Shown: positions 1 to 10,366 of the stretch, one piece after another
Numbering within the stretch: position 1 is the first letter of the stretch
Layout: the number at the start of each line of letters is the position of its first letter
From: Nocardia arthritidis
GTDB taxonomy: Bacteria > Actinomycetota > Actinomycetes > Mycobacteriales > Mycobacteriaceae
DNA: 64,000 nucleotides
NCBI RefSeq assembly: GCF_011801145.1
Contig: NZ_CP046172.1
Span: 3,162,001 to 3,226,000, forward strand
Reading direction: 5' to 3'
Translations under genes and position numbers: made by a program
The notes under the pieces: model-generated
What the model was told of the DNA's origin: nothing
The model's database searches: none
The model's input: only the letters and a program-made list of their open reading frames with translations

Positions 1-88
1 TGGTTCGGTCGTGGCTCAGCCCGATTCGACCATTCGGCCGTGGCTCAGCCGATTCGGCCGTGGGATTTGCCGATTCGCCGTAATGCTG

Positions 89-272
89 GTCCGTGCGTCC
101 GTGCGTCCGTGCGTCCGTGCGTCCGTGCGTCCGTGCGTCCGTGCGTCCGTGCGTCCGTGCGTCCGTGCGTCCGTGCGTCCGTGCGTCCGTGCGCCGGTGC
201 GTCCGTGCGCCGGTGCGTCCGTGCGCCGGTGCGTCCGTGCGCCGGTGCGTCCGTGCGCCGGTGCGTCCGTGC
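89..272. repeat. 8-bp tandem repeat array, 23 units
   Basis: Twenty-three contiguous 8-bp units. The first 13 (89-192) are identical copies of GTCCGTGC. From 193 the units alternate GCCGGTGC and GTCCGTGC, giving five copies of a 16-bp higher-order unit. The flanking 1-88 stretch holds degenerate repeats related to ATTCGGCCGTGGCTCAGCC. Because 8 is not a multiple of 3, the array stays open in several frames and encodes an 8-residue periodic peptide, so the open frames here are artefacts. It lies upstream of the lipoprotein gene at 386. No gene is supported in 1-385. Confidence 0.95.
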
Positions 273-385
273 CGATGCGGCCGGGTGTGCGGCTATCCGG
301 CTGTGGCTGCGTTGTGCGGGTCCGGAACACGCCGTGGTGACCGAGCGCCGGGTGGTGACGACGGCGGGTGGCTACCCTCTGCTGC

Positions 386-1156
386 ATGGGGCGGATCCTG
401 CTCACCACCACCTGCGCCGCAGTCGCGGTGCTGGCGGTTGCGTGCGGCGGCAAAGACTCGGCGGACCGGACCGGGACGCCGACCACGGTCACCGCGGGTT
501 CGTCCACCAGCTCGGCCGGTCCCAGTACCCCTGACGCCGAACTGCCGCTGTGCGGCGATGTCGCGACCCCGCCGGATTCACCGCGGGACTGCAAGCTCAC
601 CTCCACCGACAGCGCCGGTGAATCGTTCACGGTGCGCCACACCACCGAGAACGGTCAAGCCACGGTGACCATTCAGGTGATCGGGCGGGACGGCGCGCGT
701 AGGCAGACCATCGTCGAGCACGACAATCGGATCGTCGGCGAACCCGTGCTCCGCGATCTCGACGCCGACGGCCGAGACGAGCTGGTGGTGCCGCTGTCCC
801 AGGGCGTGGTGAACTCCCGCTTCGTCATCTATCACGCCACCGGCGGCGACCCGGAGTTCGTCAACTCGGGGGAGCTGTTCGGTCTCGGCCCGGAACGGAC
901 GCCTAGCGGGTATGTCGCGATCGACGCCAGAGACGGTGCGGCGCACTGGGATATCGATTTCGCGACCTTCCAGGGCGCCCAGCTGCGGCGTGTGGTCACC
1001 GCACGGGTCGACCTGAGCAAGGACGCCGCCGGAAAGGTCTCGGGCACCTGTACGGTCGCGGACGCGGGTGGTCTCGCCGCCACCGGGCTGACACCGGACG
1101 AGGCCACCAAGCGGTTCTGCGCCGAGCCGATGGTGTTGCGGCACCTGCCATCCTGA
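386..1156 (+). CDS. Putative secreted lipoprotein of unknown function
   Basis: I do not recognise a family. The 256-residue product starts MGRILLTTTCAAVAVLAVAC. This is a short basic N-terminus and a hydrophobic core ending at a lipobox-like A-V-A-C, so Cys20 would be the lipidated residue. A low-complexity Ser/Thr/Pro spacer follows (about 25-50), then a globular region with an 'LRDLDADGRDELVVPLSQG' stretch that resembles FG-GAP/VCBS-type repeats. An upstream in-frame GTG at 368 would place six residues before the signal, so ATG 386 is preferred. It ends 4 bp from the convergent TerD-HNH gene. The lipoprotein call is inferred from the signal; function is unknown. Confidence 0.7.
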   Translation: MGRILLTTTCAAVAVLAVACGGKDSADRTGTPTTVTAGSSTSSAGPSTPDAELPLCGDVATPPDSPRDCKLTSTDSAGESFTVRHTTENGQATVTIQVIGRDGARRQTIVEHDNRIVGEPVLRDLDADGRDELVVPLSQGVVNSRFVIYHATGGDPEFVNSGELFGLGPERTPSGYVAIDARDGAAHWDIDFATFQGAQLRRVVTARVDLSKDAAGKVSGTCTVADAGGLAATGLTPDEATKRFCAEPMVLRHLPS

Positions 1157-1160
1157 GTTC

Positions 1161-2972
1161 TCAAATCCGGGCGCCCTTGGCGCGGTTGCAGGATCGGCAC
1201 AGGATCTGCAGATTGCTCGCGCTGGTCGCGCCGCCGCGGCTGAGCGGGATGATGTGGTCGAATTCGAGGTAGTGGCCGTCGCCGCATTCGACGCATTTGC
1301 CACCGTCGCGTTGCCACACTTCGGCTTTCACCTCCTGCGGGATGCTGCGGGTGTCCAGCTGGCGCGGGGTGAGCACCAGCCGCTTGGCCACCCGCAGCGT
1401 GCCCTCCAACGCGGCGGCGACATAGTCGGGGTCACCCACCTCGAAGGTGGCTCCGCCGCGCGCCGAGGTGGCCCCGAGCACAACGGTATTGGCCTCAGCA
1501 TGTACCGAAACGATTCGGGACCAAGGGATTTCGGTGCCGGTACCGGCCCCGACGAAGCGCAGCTTCTTATTGCTCGCCAGCAGGCGGCCCTCGGTGAACT
1601 TCGGTCCGCGGGCCAGCTGCCGGACGTGGACGGCGGGCAGATCCAGGTGCACCTTCTCCTCCGGATCCAGGTGCAGGCCGCGGGTGCGCACCTGCGGCAG
1701 CTCGCCGCCGCGCAGCCGGGACAGCGTGCGGCCCCGGTGCATTCGCCTGCGCAGCTCCTCGATCTGCGGCCCGTACAGGCCCAATTCGGCGATCGCGTGC
1801 TCGAAGGCGTCCAGCTCCGCCTGTTCGATCTCGCCGTCCGCGAACGCGAAGGTCACCAGGCGCTCCACATAGGTGAGTCCCATGTCGCGCAACGCGTTAC
1901 GGCCCGCGTCCGCCGAAATCCGCTGGTAGCGCAGCGAGGCCCACAGCTCCGCCCATTCGGGCCCGCGCGCGCCGGAGCCGGTCAGCACCCGCCAGGCGCG
2001 GGAATGCCAGTGGGTCAGGAACTCCTCGATCTCCGCAGCGCAGCTCTGACACGGCACGGTTCCGCCGAACAGTTTGCGCCGCAACGGATTACCGCACCTG
2101 GCGCAGTTCCCGGGGCGCAGTGGCGGGGGAGTGAACGTCGATCCGGTCCATTCCGTGCCATCCCACCAGCGCAGTCCGGGCCGACCCTCCGGATCCGGAT
2201 GCCAGTCCGCCAGTTCGGGATTCGGCGGCGGCGCGGGCGGTATCTCGATCGTGCGCCGATCCAGTTCGACCCGCCGGACCGGATCGGTCCGACGGTGTTC
2301 GGCATCGCCGTGCCCGCTGGAGCGAGTGTGACCCTCGGCCGGACCGTGGCGCCGGCCGGATGCGGCCGACCCGCTGTCGGCTCGATGGGTGCCGTCGGAT
2401 CGGTCCTCGGCCGCGCCGAGTCCGTCTGCCGCCGAGCCGGATTCATGGCGCGAGCCCGCCCGCGCGTTCGGCTCGTCGACCCGCACGCCGAATTCGGTGA
2501 CCAATCCGGCGAGGCCGTTGTCCCAGCCCTGTGCGACGGCACGGAAGCGCCACCCGCCGTCGCGCCGGTAGAACTCGCCGAACACCATCGCCGTCACCGG
2601 ATCGGGCGCATCGATCTCGAAGGTCAGCGCGGGACCGTCGGCATCGTGCACGGTGACGGCCAAACCCGCGAGATCGCCGAAGGTTCCGTCGTCCACCGAG
2701 CCTGCGATGACGATGCGCTCGACATCGGGTTCGGTGCGCGGCAGCGAGACGCTCAGCCGGGCGGTGCGCGGCGCGGGTTCCTGGTCGAGCGTCACCGCCT
2801 GCGAGATGTGCCGGGGCGCGTTGTAGAACACCAGATCCCGGTCGGCACGCACCCGGCCCGAACCGTCGAGCAACAGCGCGTTCGCATCGATGACCGGTCC
2901 GGACCGCCATGAAACAACCACGGCGAGAAGCGATGTCGGGATCGGTGCGTTGGCGCCTTTGCTGAGTTTCAT
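1161..2972 (-). CDS. TerD-domain protein fused to DUF2510, zinc ribbon, TerB-like region and HNH nuclease
   Basis: A 603-residue multidomain protein. Residues 1-185 form a TerD (tellurium-resistance/stress) domain, opening MKLSKGANAPIP and including 'HDADGPALTFEIDAPDP'. A charged linker follows (about 195-260), then a DUF2510-type Trp motif (ADWHPDPEGRPGLRWWDG), a CxxC...CxxC zinc ribbon (CARCGNP...CQSC), an acidic helical part resembling TerB (AFADGEIEQAELDAFEHAI), a PH-like beta region (GRLLASNKKLRFVG), and a C-terminal HNH nuclease with CxxC zinc ligands (CVECG ... LEFDHIIPLSRGG ... CRSCNRAKG). The reading frame stays open upstream to 4463, but that part is antisense to pabAB; ATG 2972 matches TerD N-termini. 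TerD proteins bind Ca2+ and act in stress or phage-defence modules; the joined nuclease suggests a DNA-targeting stress effector. That role is inference. Confidence 0.85.
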   Translation of the reverse strand: MKLSKGANAPIPTSLLAVVVSWRSGPVIDANALLLDGSGRVRADRDLVFYNAPRHISQAVTLDQEPAPRTARLSVSLPRTEPDVERIVIAGSVDDGTFGDLAGLAVTVHDADGPALTFEIDAPDPVTAMVFGEFYRRDGGWRFRAVAQGWDNGLAGLVTEFGVRVDEPNARAGSRHESGSAADGLGAAEDRSDGTHRADSGSAASGRRHGPAEGHTRSSGHGDAEHRRTDPVRRVELDRRTIEIPPAPPPNPELADWHPDPEGRPGLRWWDGTEWTGSTFTPPPLRPGNCARCGNPLRRKLFGGTVPCQSCAAEIEEFLTHWHSRAWRVLTGSGARGPEWAELWASLRYQRISADAGRNALRDMGLTYVERLVTFAFADGEIEQAELDAFEHAIAELGLYGPQIEELRRRMHRGRTLSRLRGGELPQVRTRGLHLDPEEKVHLDLPAVHVRQLARGPKFTEGRLLASNKKLRFVGAGTGTEIPWSRIVSVHAEANTVVLGATSARGGATFEVGDPDYVAAALEGTLRVAKRLVLTPRQLDTRSIPQEVKAEVWQRDGGKCVECGDGHYLEFDHIIPLSRGGATSASNLQILCRSCNRAKGARI

Positions 2973-3043
2973 CGTCCTCGAACTATGCCACGCGCCTCCG
3001 ACACACCGATCGCGGCGGCGTGTTTGTTCGGCGATCCGTGCGA

Positions 3044-5143
<2,100 letters not shown>

Positions 5144-5221
5144 GGTGCCCGCAGCGTACGCCCAGGCCCGTGCCGGAAACTGTGGTCACCTGACATCAGT
5201 TTACGGAGGCGGTGGTGCAGA

Positions 5222-6286
5222 ATGTTGGGCATGTCTACTTCGCAACCGGTCGACGTCGACCAGGCCGTCGTCGATTTCGCCGCCGTCGGTCGGTGGATGG
5301 ATGAGCAGGGCCTGCCAGCGGGCGAATTCGAGCGGGTGGTCGCGCTCGGCGGCGGCACCCAGAACGTCATGTTGCGCTTCACCAGGGGCGGCCGCGACTA
5401 TGTGCTGCGTCGCGGCCCGAAACATCTGCGCGCCAAGAGCAATGACGTCATCGGACGCGAGGCCAAGGTGCTCGGGGCGCTCACCGGAACCGATGTGCTC
5501 GCGCCGCGGGTGATCGCGGCCTGCCTCGACGAATCGGTCATCGGCGCGGTCTTCTACCTGATGGAACCCATCAACGGCTTCAACCCGCAGAACGAACTGC
5601 CCGAGTTGTACGCGTCGGATCCGGAGGCGCGCAGGCAGATGGGTCTGTCCGCGGTCGAGGCCATCGCCCGGCTCGGCGCGGTCGACTACACCGCCATCGG
5701 CCTCGCCGATTTCGGTAAGCCGGAGGGTTTCCTGGAACGTCAGGTCCCGCGCTGGCTCGGTGAGCTGGAGTCGTACTCCGCCAACGCCGGATATCCGGGC
5801 CCGGAGATTCCCGGCGTGCAACGGGTCGGCGAATGGCTCGATCGCAACCGGCCCGCCACGTGGACGCCCGGCATCCTGCACGGCGACTGCCATCTGGCCA
5901 ACATCCTCTTCTCCTATGACGAGCCGAAGGTGCTCGCGCTGGTCGACTGGGAGATGTCGACGATCGGCGATCCGCTGCTCGACCTCGGCTGGCAGATCGC
6001 GACCCGGCCGGAACCAGGCACCACCGGATCCGCGCTGATCGGCACGCTCGGCCCGGCGGGCGGGCTGCCGACGCCCGCGGAGATGGTCGCGCACTACGGC
6101 AAGTTCTCCGATCGCGATCTCAGCTCGATCACCTGGTACACCGTGCTCGCCTGCTTCAAGCTCGGAATCGTCTTGGAGGGCACGCACGCTCGCGCGTTCG
6201 CGGGCAAGGCGCCCAAGCAGGTCGGCGATTTCCTGCACGCGATCACCTTGGAGCTCTTCGAGCAGGCCCATCGTCTGATGGAGTGA
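5222..6286 (+). CDS. APH-family phosphotransferase (acyl-CoA-metabolism-associated type)
   Basis: A 354-residue aminoglycoside-phosphotransferase-fold protein. It carries the ATP-site Lys in DYVLRRGPK, the catalytic loop ILHGDCHLANILF (Brenner motif HGDxxxxN) and the metal-binding DWE of LVDWEMSTIGDPLLDLGW. This subgroup ('phosphotransferase family protein', similar to the ACAD10/11 N-terminal domain) usually sits among fatty-acid beta-oxidation genes and is thought to phosphorylate a hydroxy-acyl substrate rather than an antibiotic. ATG 5222 follows GGAGG (5205-5209) by 12 nt; ATG 5231 is a possible alternative with poorer spacing. Confidence 0.9.
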   Translation: MLGMSTSQPVDVDQAVVDFAAVGRWMDEQGLPAGEFERVVALGGGTQNVMLRFTRGGRDYVLRRGPKHLRAKSNDVIGREAKVLGALTGTDVLAPRVIAACLDESVIGAVFYLMEPINGFNPQNELPELYASDPEARRQMGLSAVEAIARLGAVDYTAIGLADFGKPEGFLERQVPRWLGELESYSANAGYPGPEIPGVQRVGEWLDRNRPATWTPGILHGDCHLANILFSYDEPKVLALVDWEMSTIGDPLLDLGWQIATRPEPGTTGSALIGTLGPAGGLPTPAEMVAHYGKFSDRDLSSITWYTVLACFKLGIVLEGTHARAFAGKAPKQVGDFLHAITLELFEQAHRLME

Positions 6287-6355
6287 CCGGATCTCGCCGA
6301 ATTCTGGCGTGATATCTATCGCCGATCAAATGCTGCCACGGATATCTTCGGCGGC

Positions 6356-6886
6356 ATGCCGATCGTTCCCGATACGAAGAACTGGACCTGGGTACTCGAA
6401 CGGGCCTGTCCCGAATGCGGTTTCGACGCGGGCGCCACCGCGTACGAGGCCGTGCCCGAGCTGACCCGCGATGTCGCGCGCCGCTTCGCGACGGTGCTGC
6501 GTCGTCCCGACGCCGCCGTGCGCCCCGACGAATCCACTTGGTCGGCCCTGGAATACGGCGCGCACGTGCGTGACGTGTGCCGTCTCTTCGATCAACGACT
6601 CGGTTTGATGCTGGCGGGCACCCCGGGCGGCGCGGTCCCGAAGTTCGCGAACTGGGATCAGGACGAGACCGCGATCGCCGACGGCTACGCCACCCAGGAT
6701 CCGGCCGCGGTGTCGGCCGATTTGTCCGCAGCCGCCGAAATCGTCGCGCACAGCTTCGAGTCCGTGCCCGCCGCCGAGCGTGCCAAGCAGGGCGCCCGCA
6801 GCGATGGCGCGACTTTCACGGTGGACTCCTTCGCCCGCTACTTCATCCACGACCTGGTGCATCACGCATACGACGTCAAAGGATGA
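6356..6886 (+). CDS. DinB-like / mycothiol-dependent-type helical bundle protein
   Basis: A 176-residue protein of the DinB/maleylpyruvate-isomerase-like four-helix family. Likely metal ligands are the His in EYGAHVRDV and the pair in FIHDLVHHAYD near the C-terminus. The pattern of one His in helix 2 and an HxxxH-type motif in the last helix is typical of metal-binding DinB proteins, some of which use mycothiol as cofactor in actinomycetes. The N-terminus carries CPECGFD, which resembles half of a zinc knuckle. It stands alone between the phosphotransferase and the alcohol dehydrogenase. The substrate cannot be deduced. Confidence 0.75.
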   Translation: MPIVPDTKNWTWVLERACPECGFDAGATAYEAVPELTRDVARRFATVLRRPDAAVRPDESTWSALEYGAHVRDVCRLFDQRLGLMLAGTPGGAVPKFANWDQDETAIADGYATQDPAAVSADLSAAAEIVAHSFESVPAAERAKQGARSDGATFTVDSFARYFIHDLVHHAYDVKG

Positions 6887-6892
6887 GGTTTC

Positions 6893-6906
6893 TGGAACGC
6901 GTTCAA
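6893..6906. promoter_or_regulatory. KstR-type operator, distal copy
   Basis: TGGAACGCGTTCAA matches the published mycobacterial/rhodococcal KstR 14-bp palindrome TNNAACNNGTTNNA at every fixed position. It lies 117 bp before the alcohol dehydrogenase start, with a second copy 55 bp downstream. Confidence 0.75.
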
Positions 6907-6947
6907 GTCGGTAGGTGAGTGGTACGGACGAATTTTCGACGCAGTAC

Positions 6948-6961
6948 TAGAACGCGTTCCA
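6948..6961. promoter_or_regulatory. KstR-type operator, proximal copy
   Basis: TAGAACGCGTTCCA matches TNNAACNNGTTNNA at every fixed position and shares the 10-bp perfect palindrome GAACGCGTTC with the distal site. The position, about 60 bp upstream of the start, suits repression of the alcohol dehydrogenase promoter by a KstR-like TetR protein that responds to steroid CoA thioesters. Confidence 0.78.
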
Positions 6962-7022
6962 CTTTTCTCGTAGTGTGGGTGCAGTCACATATAAGCACGT
7001 GCATGCGAGAGGGCCGACGGGA

Positions 7023-8156
7023 ATGAAGACGAAGGGCGCGATCCTGTGGGGGATCGATCAGGAATGGTCGGTCGAGGAGATCGAGGTCGGTGATCCGGTC
7101 GCGGGCGAGGTGCAGATCCAGTTGGAGACCGCCGGAATGTGCCACTCCGACCACCACATCGTGACAGGTGCGACCCCGATGCCCGCCTTCCCGGTGATGG
7201 GAGGCCACGAGGGCGCGGGCGTGATCACCAAACTCGGCCCGAACGTGCCGTCGGACCTACAGGTCGGCGATCATGTGGTGCTGTCGTTCATACCCGCCTG
7301 CGGACGCTGCCCGGCCTGCGTCGCCGGGCATATGGCGCTGTGCGATCTGGGGATGGGGCTGCTGTCCGGCCTCGCCGTCAGCGACGGCACCTACCGGATC
7401 CAGGCGCGCGGCCAGAACGTCATCCCGATGTGCCTGCTCGGCACCTTCTCGCCCTATATGACCGTGCACCACACCTCCGTCGTGAAGATCGACCCCACCG
7501 TCCCGTTCGAGGTGGCCTGCCTCGTCGGCTGCGGCGTCCCAACGGGTTTCGGCTCGTCGACGCATGTGGCGAATGTGATGCCCGGCGATACCGTCGTCGT
7601 CGCGGGCATCGGCGGCGTCGGGATGAGCGCGCTGCAGGGCGCGGTACTGTCCGGCGCGGAGAAGGTCGTCGCGATCGATCCGAATCCGTGGAAACTCGAG
7701 CAGGCGCAGAAATTCGGTGCGACCCACACCTATCCGTCGATGGCCGAGGCGATCGTGCCGCTGATGGACGCCACCGAGGGCCGGATGGCGGAGAAGGTCA
7801 TCCTCACCATGGGTGAGATGCACGGCGATTACATCGAGGAGGGCCTGCTGCTCACCGCCAAGGCGGGCACCCTCGTCGTCACCTCGATGGGCCGGATGGA
7901 CGCCTTCGACGTGAAGATGAACAGCTTCCTGCTCTCGATGCTGCAGAAGACCGTCAAGGGCTGTATCTTCGGCGGCGGCAATGCGCGCCTTGACATTCCG
8001 CGCCTGCTGCGCATGTACAAGGCGGGCCAGCTGAACCTCGACGATATGGTCACCCGCTCCTACCGCCTGGAGGACATCAACCAGGGCTACCGGGACATGC
8101 TGGACGGCAAGAACATTCGCGGCATCATCAAGTACACCGACGCCGACCGGGCCTGA
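7023..8156 (+). CDS. NDMA-dependent alcohol dehydrogenase
   Basis: A 377-residue zinc-dependent medium-chain dehydrogenase. The catalytic-zinc region is ETAGMCHSDHHIVTGA and GGHEGAGVI. The structural-zinc cysteines are in IPACGRCPACVAGHMALCDLG, and the cofactor-binding GxGGVG is in VAGIGGVGMSALQGA. The TKGAILWGIDQ N-terminus and overall length are typical of the actinobacterial family that keeps NAD(H) tightly bound and is assayed with N,N-dimethyl-4-nitrosoaniline. ATG 7023 is preferred over an upstream in-frame start because homologues begin with MKTKGA. Two KstR-type palindromes precede it, suggesting induction during sterol or cholesterol breakdown. Confidence 0.93.
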   Translation: MKTKGAILWGIDQEWSVEEIEVGDPVAGEVQIQLETAGMCHSDHHIVTGATPMPAFPVMGGHEGAGVITKLGPNVPSDLQVGDHVVLSFIPACGRCPACVAGHMALCDLGMGLLSGLAVSDGTYRIQARGQNVIPMCLLGTFSPYMTVHHTSVVKIDPTVPFEVACLVGCGVPTGFGSSTHVANVMPGDTVVVAGIGGVGMSALQGAVLSGAEKVVAIDPNPWKLEQAQKFGATHTYPSMAEAIVPLMDATEGRMAEKVILTMGEMHGDYIEEGLLLTAKAGTLVVTSMGRMDAFDVKMNSFLLSMLQKTVKGCIFGGGNARLDIPRLLRMYKAGQLNLDDMVTRSYRLEDINQGYRDMLDGKNIRGIIKYTDADRA

Positions 8157-8282
8157 CGCCCCGGCCGCTGCACGCCGAATCGGCGCGCTCGTAGGTGGTT
8201 GCGCCGCTACGACGTGCGGAATCGCCCGAGGTGGGCGAGTGGTGCGTTGCCATGCGGCGTCGCGTGTCGCACGACACGGAAC

Positions 8283-8354
8283 GGTGCCGCACTCCGTCTT
8301 CGAACCTCACACTTGCTGTTTCGTGTGTGCGGTTCGAAGACGGGGTGCGGCACC
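8283..8354. repeat. Long near-perfect inverted repeat (30-bp arms) between convergent genes
   Basis: Arms 8283-8312 and 8325-8354 pair over 30 bp with two mismatches around a 12-nt loop (8313-8324). The arms begin GGTGCCGCAC and end GTGCGGCACC. No T-run follows, so this is longer than a normal intrinsic terminator. It lies between the 3' ends of the alcohol dehydrogenase and the LPMO gene and could stop transcription from both sides. A smaller palindrome GTGTCG-CA-CGACAC sits at 8264-8277. No coding sequence is supported in 8157-8434. Confidence 0.9.
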
Positions 8355-8434
8355 GAATTATCTACTGACTCAAAGGTAGACGCGAGAAGCGAGCCGTTCA
8401 CCGCAGCCGGCTCCCGCCACGCGTCGGCGTCGGG

Positions 8435-8980
8435 TCAGTTGGCCCGCAGGTGTGCGGCGCTGCTGCCGGTGATGTTCAGGTCGACGCACGAGTAGAAGGC
8501 GTTCGCGGTATCGGCGATGTTCCAGATGCCGATCAGCTTCTGCCGTCCGGTGAAGTTGCCGAGATCCACGGTGTGGGTGACGGTTTCGGGGGGCTGACTG
8601 TCGTTGCCGTCCTCGACGGCGACGCGGGTGTCGCCGATCCAGTACTCCCAGTTCAGCGTCCGGTGCCGGGCGGTGAAGGTCCAGGTGAAGGTTATCGAGT
8701 TGCCGGTCTGGTAGACCTGCCAGGGTTTGCTGTCGTCGTCCAGGTCGGCCCAGCGTGGATCGCCCGCGCTGCAGTTGAGTTGCCCTTTCGGTCCCTCGAC
8801 GCTCTGTGGCTCCCATTTGATTGGGCCGCAAGGCAATTGGTCTCGAGCGCACTGGGCCTGACGGCTCGCGGGCGAGGAGATGTAGCCGTGCGCGCTCGCC
8901 GTTGCGGCGGGCAGGATGGCGACGATGAAGGGGGCGATACCGACGGCACCGACTAAGGACAGGATGCGGTGACGAAACAT
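8435..8980 (-). CDS. AA10 lytic polysaccharide monooxygenase (chitin-binding type)
   Basis: A secreted copper enzyme that oxidatively cleaves crystalline chitin or cellulose. The 181-residue precursor has a signal peptide ending ATASA. Cleavage leaves His as the mature N-terminus (HGYISSPASRQAQC), the first ligand of the histidine brace. It is a single-domain AA10 protein of typical length with the family's paired cysteines (QCARDQLPCG; FYSCVDLNITG). It has no appended carbohydrate-binding module. A GH18 chitinase lies 23 kb away in the same window, so a joint role in chitin breakdown is plausible. Confidence 0.93.
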   Translation of the reverse strand: MFRHRILSLVGAVGIAPFIVAILPAATASAHGYISSPASRQAQCARDQLPCGPIKWEPQSVEGPKGQLNCSAGDPRWADLDDDSKPWQVYQTGNSITFTWTFTARHRTLNWEYWIGDTRVAVEDGNDSQPPETVTHTVDLGNFTGRQKLIGIWNIADTANAFYSCVDLNITGSSAAHLRAN

Positions 8981-9069
8981 GTTCTATTCCTGAGATTGCT
9001 CGTATATCCGTTCCGGGACCGGCCCTGGGTTAATTGGAATCTGAACAATAAATCGCCGTCGCCGAGCCG

Positions 9070-9100
9070 GTCGAGCCTCCCAGGAGTGGGGAGGCTCGAC
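9070..9100. promoter_or_regulatory. 12-bp hairpin upstream of the LPMO gene
   Basis: Arms 9070-9081 and 9089-9100 (GTCGAGCCTCCC / GGGAGGCTCGAC) pair perfectly around a 7-nt loop. It lies in the 394-bp divergent region between the LPMO and the ParB/StrR-like regulator, 90 bp upstream of the LPMO start. It could be an operator or a transcript structure. The rest of 8981-9374 shows no gene. Confidence 0.6.
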
Positions 9101-9374
9101 TGGGGAGCGCGCAGGTGACGGCCCATGGCGGCGCCTCGGCCACGGATGCGTTGGGGCCGAGGCGGATTCCGCAAACGACCGGCACCTGGCTAATTACGAC
9201 CATTCGGCCCGTTATCGTTGCCGCTCCATCTTCCATGTGAAACGATTGCGGTTCGTGCTGGACAATCACCGCCGACCCGGTACAGCGTCGTGCCCAATCA
9301 TCTCCGCTTGATGCGGCGCTCGGATCGGCGTGGATTTGCTACGGAATCGGCTTCGCTGGCAGGGGAGTACCGCC

Positions 9375-10262
9375 GTGAGTGAACACACGTTGAACACGGA
9401 TGACGACACGAGAGCGGGAGTTGTCGACATCGTCGTCGAAATCCCGATCGAGGCAATCGACAATGGAGGCGCGCTTCGGGTACGCGCCGAGAACTGTGCA
9501 CACACGCGGGTGCTCGCCAATACCGAAACTGAGCTGCCACCGATCTTGGTGCACCGCGGCACCATGCAGCTCATCGACGGTGCCCATCGACTACAGGCGG
9601 CTAAATCGAAGGGCGCCAGGGTAATCCGGGCCCGGTTCTTCGACGGCACCGAACAGGAGGCGTTCGTGCTCGCGGTGCGGGCCAATATCGCCCACGGCAT
9701 GCCGCTGACCACGGTGGATCGAAAGGCCGCCGCGCTGCGCATCATGCGCATGTATCCGCTGTGGTCGGACCGCAAGATCGCCGAGGTCACCGGATTGGAC
9801 CACAAAACCGTCGGCGCGGTGCGCAGACAGTCCGCTGGGGACGTTCCCCAGACCGGACACCGGCTCGGCCGCGACGGCCGGATGCGCCGGGTGCGCGGCA
9901 CCGCGGATCGTAAGGGCTGCAAGACAACTCGAAAACGCACCGGGGTGCCGCAACCAGCGCCGGAGCCGGAGCCGCTGCCCGCGCAGCCGGTGTGTTCCGC
10001 GGCGCTGCTGCAGAGCCTGCGCCGCGATCCGTCGCTGCGGCTCACCGAGACCGGCCGAATGCTGTTGCGCTGGCTGGACGCCAGTCCGCGCACGCCGACG
10101 CAGTCGGTGGACCTCGCCGACCGGATCCCGGAGCACTGTCTGAACGTCATCCTCGATATGGCCAGGCAGAACGCGGCCAACTGGCAGGGTTTCGCGGCCC
10201 GGATAGGTGACCGTTTGCAATCCAGGACCCGGAAAGGACCGCCGTCGGAATACGTGGCATAG
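9375..10262 (+). CDS. ParB-N-domain / StrR-like transcriptional regulator
   Basis: A 295-residue protein. The ParB/Spo0J-type N-domain spans about 15-100 (EIPIEAI ... ILVHRGTMQLIDGAHRLQAA ... GARVIRARFFDG) and is followed by a helix-turn-helix (SDRKIAEVTGLDHKTVGAVRR). A basic linker and a helical C-terminus of unknown function complete it. This layout matches StrR-type pathway activators rather than chromosomal ParB: there is no parA, and the length and context differ. The GTG at 9375 sits 7 nt after AGGGGAG (9361-9367); an in-frame GTG at 9330 lacks a ribosome site. It lies between the LPMO and M4 protease genes. The target is unknown. Confidence 0.75.
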   Translation: MSEHTLNTDDDTRAGVVDIVVEIPIEAIDNGGALRVRAENCAHTRVLANTETELPPILVHRGTMQLIDGAHRLQAAKSKGARVIRARFFDGTEQEAFVLAVRANIAHGMPLTTVDRKAAALRIMRMYPLWSDRKIAEVTGLDHKTVGAVRRQSAGDVPQTGHRLGRDGRMRRVRGTADRKGCKTTRKRTGVPQPAPEPEPLPAQPVCSAALLQSLRRDPSLRLTETGRMLLRWLDASPRTPTQSVDLADRIPEHCLNVILDMARQNAANWQGFAARIGDRLQSRTRKGPPSEYVA

Positions 10263-10366
10263 CCGTCGAATTCGGATTTCTGCGCAGAGTGCGCAGAATC
10301 CGGGCGATCCCGGACGTCGCGAGTTGGCAATCGGGAACGGCGGTACCGTATTTCTCGGGTGCGCCG

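Noticed and set aside
89..272. CRISPR array
   Set aside because: The 8-bp units are contiguous with no spacers and there are no cas genes.
11..668. Repetitive protein-coding frames over the 8-bp array
   Set aside because: Open frames occur on both strands and in several phases only because the octamer lacks stops; no start or domain support.
5222..6286. Aminoglycoside resistance gene
   Set aside because: The phosphotransferase belongs to the ACAD10/11-like metabolic subgroup, not to antibiotic-modifying APH enzymes.
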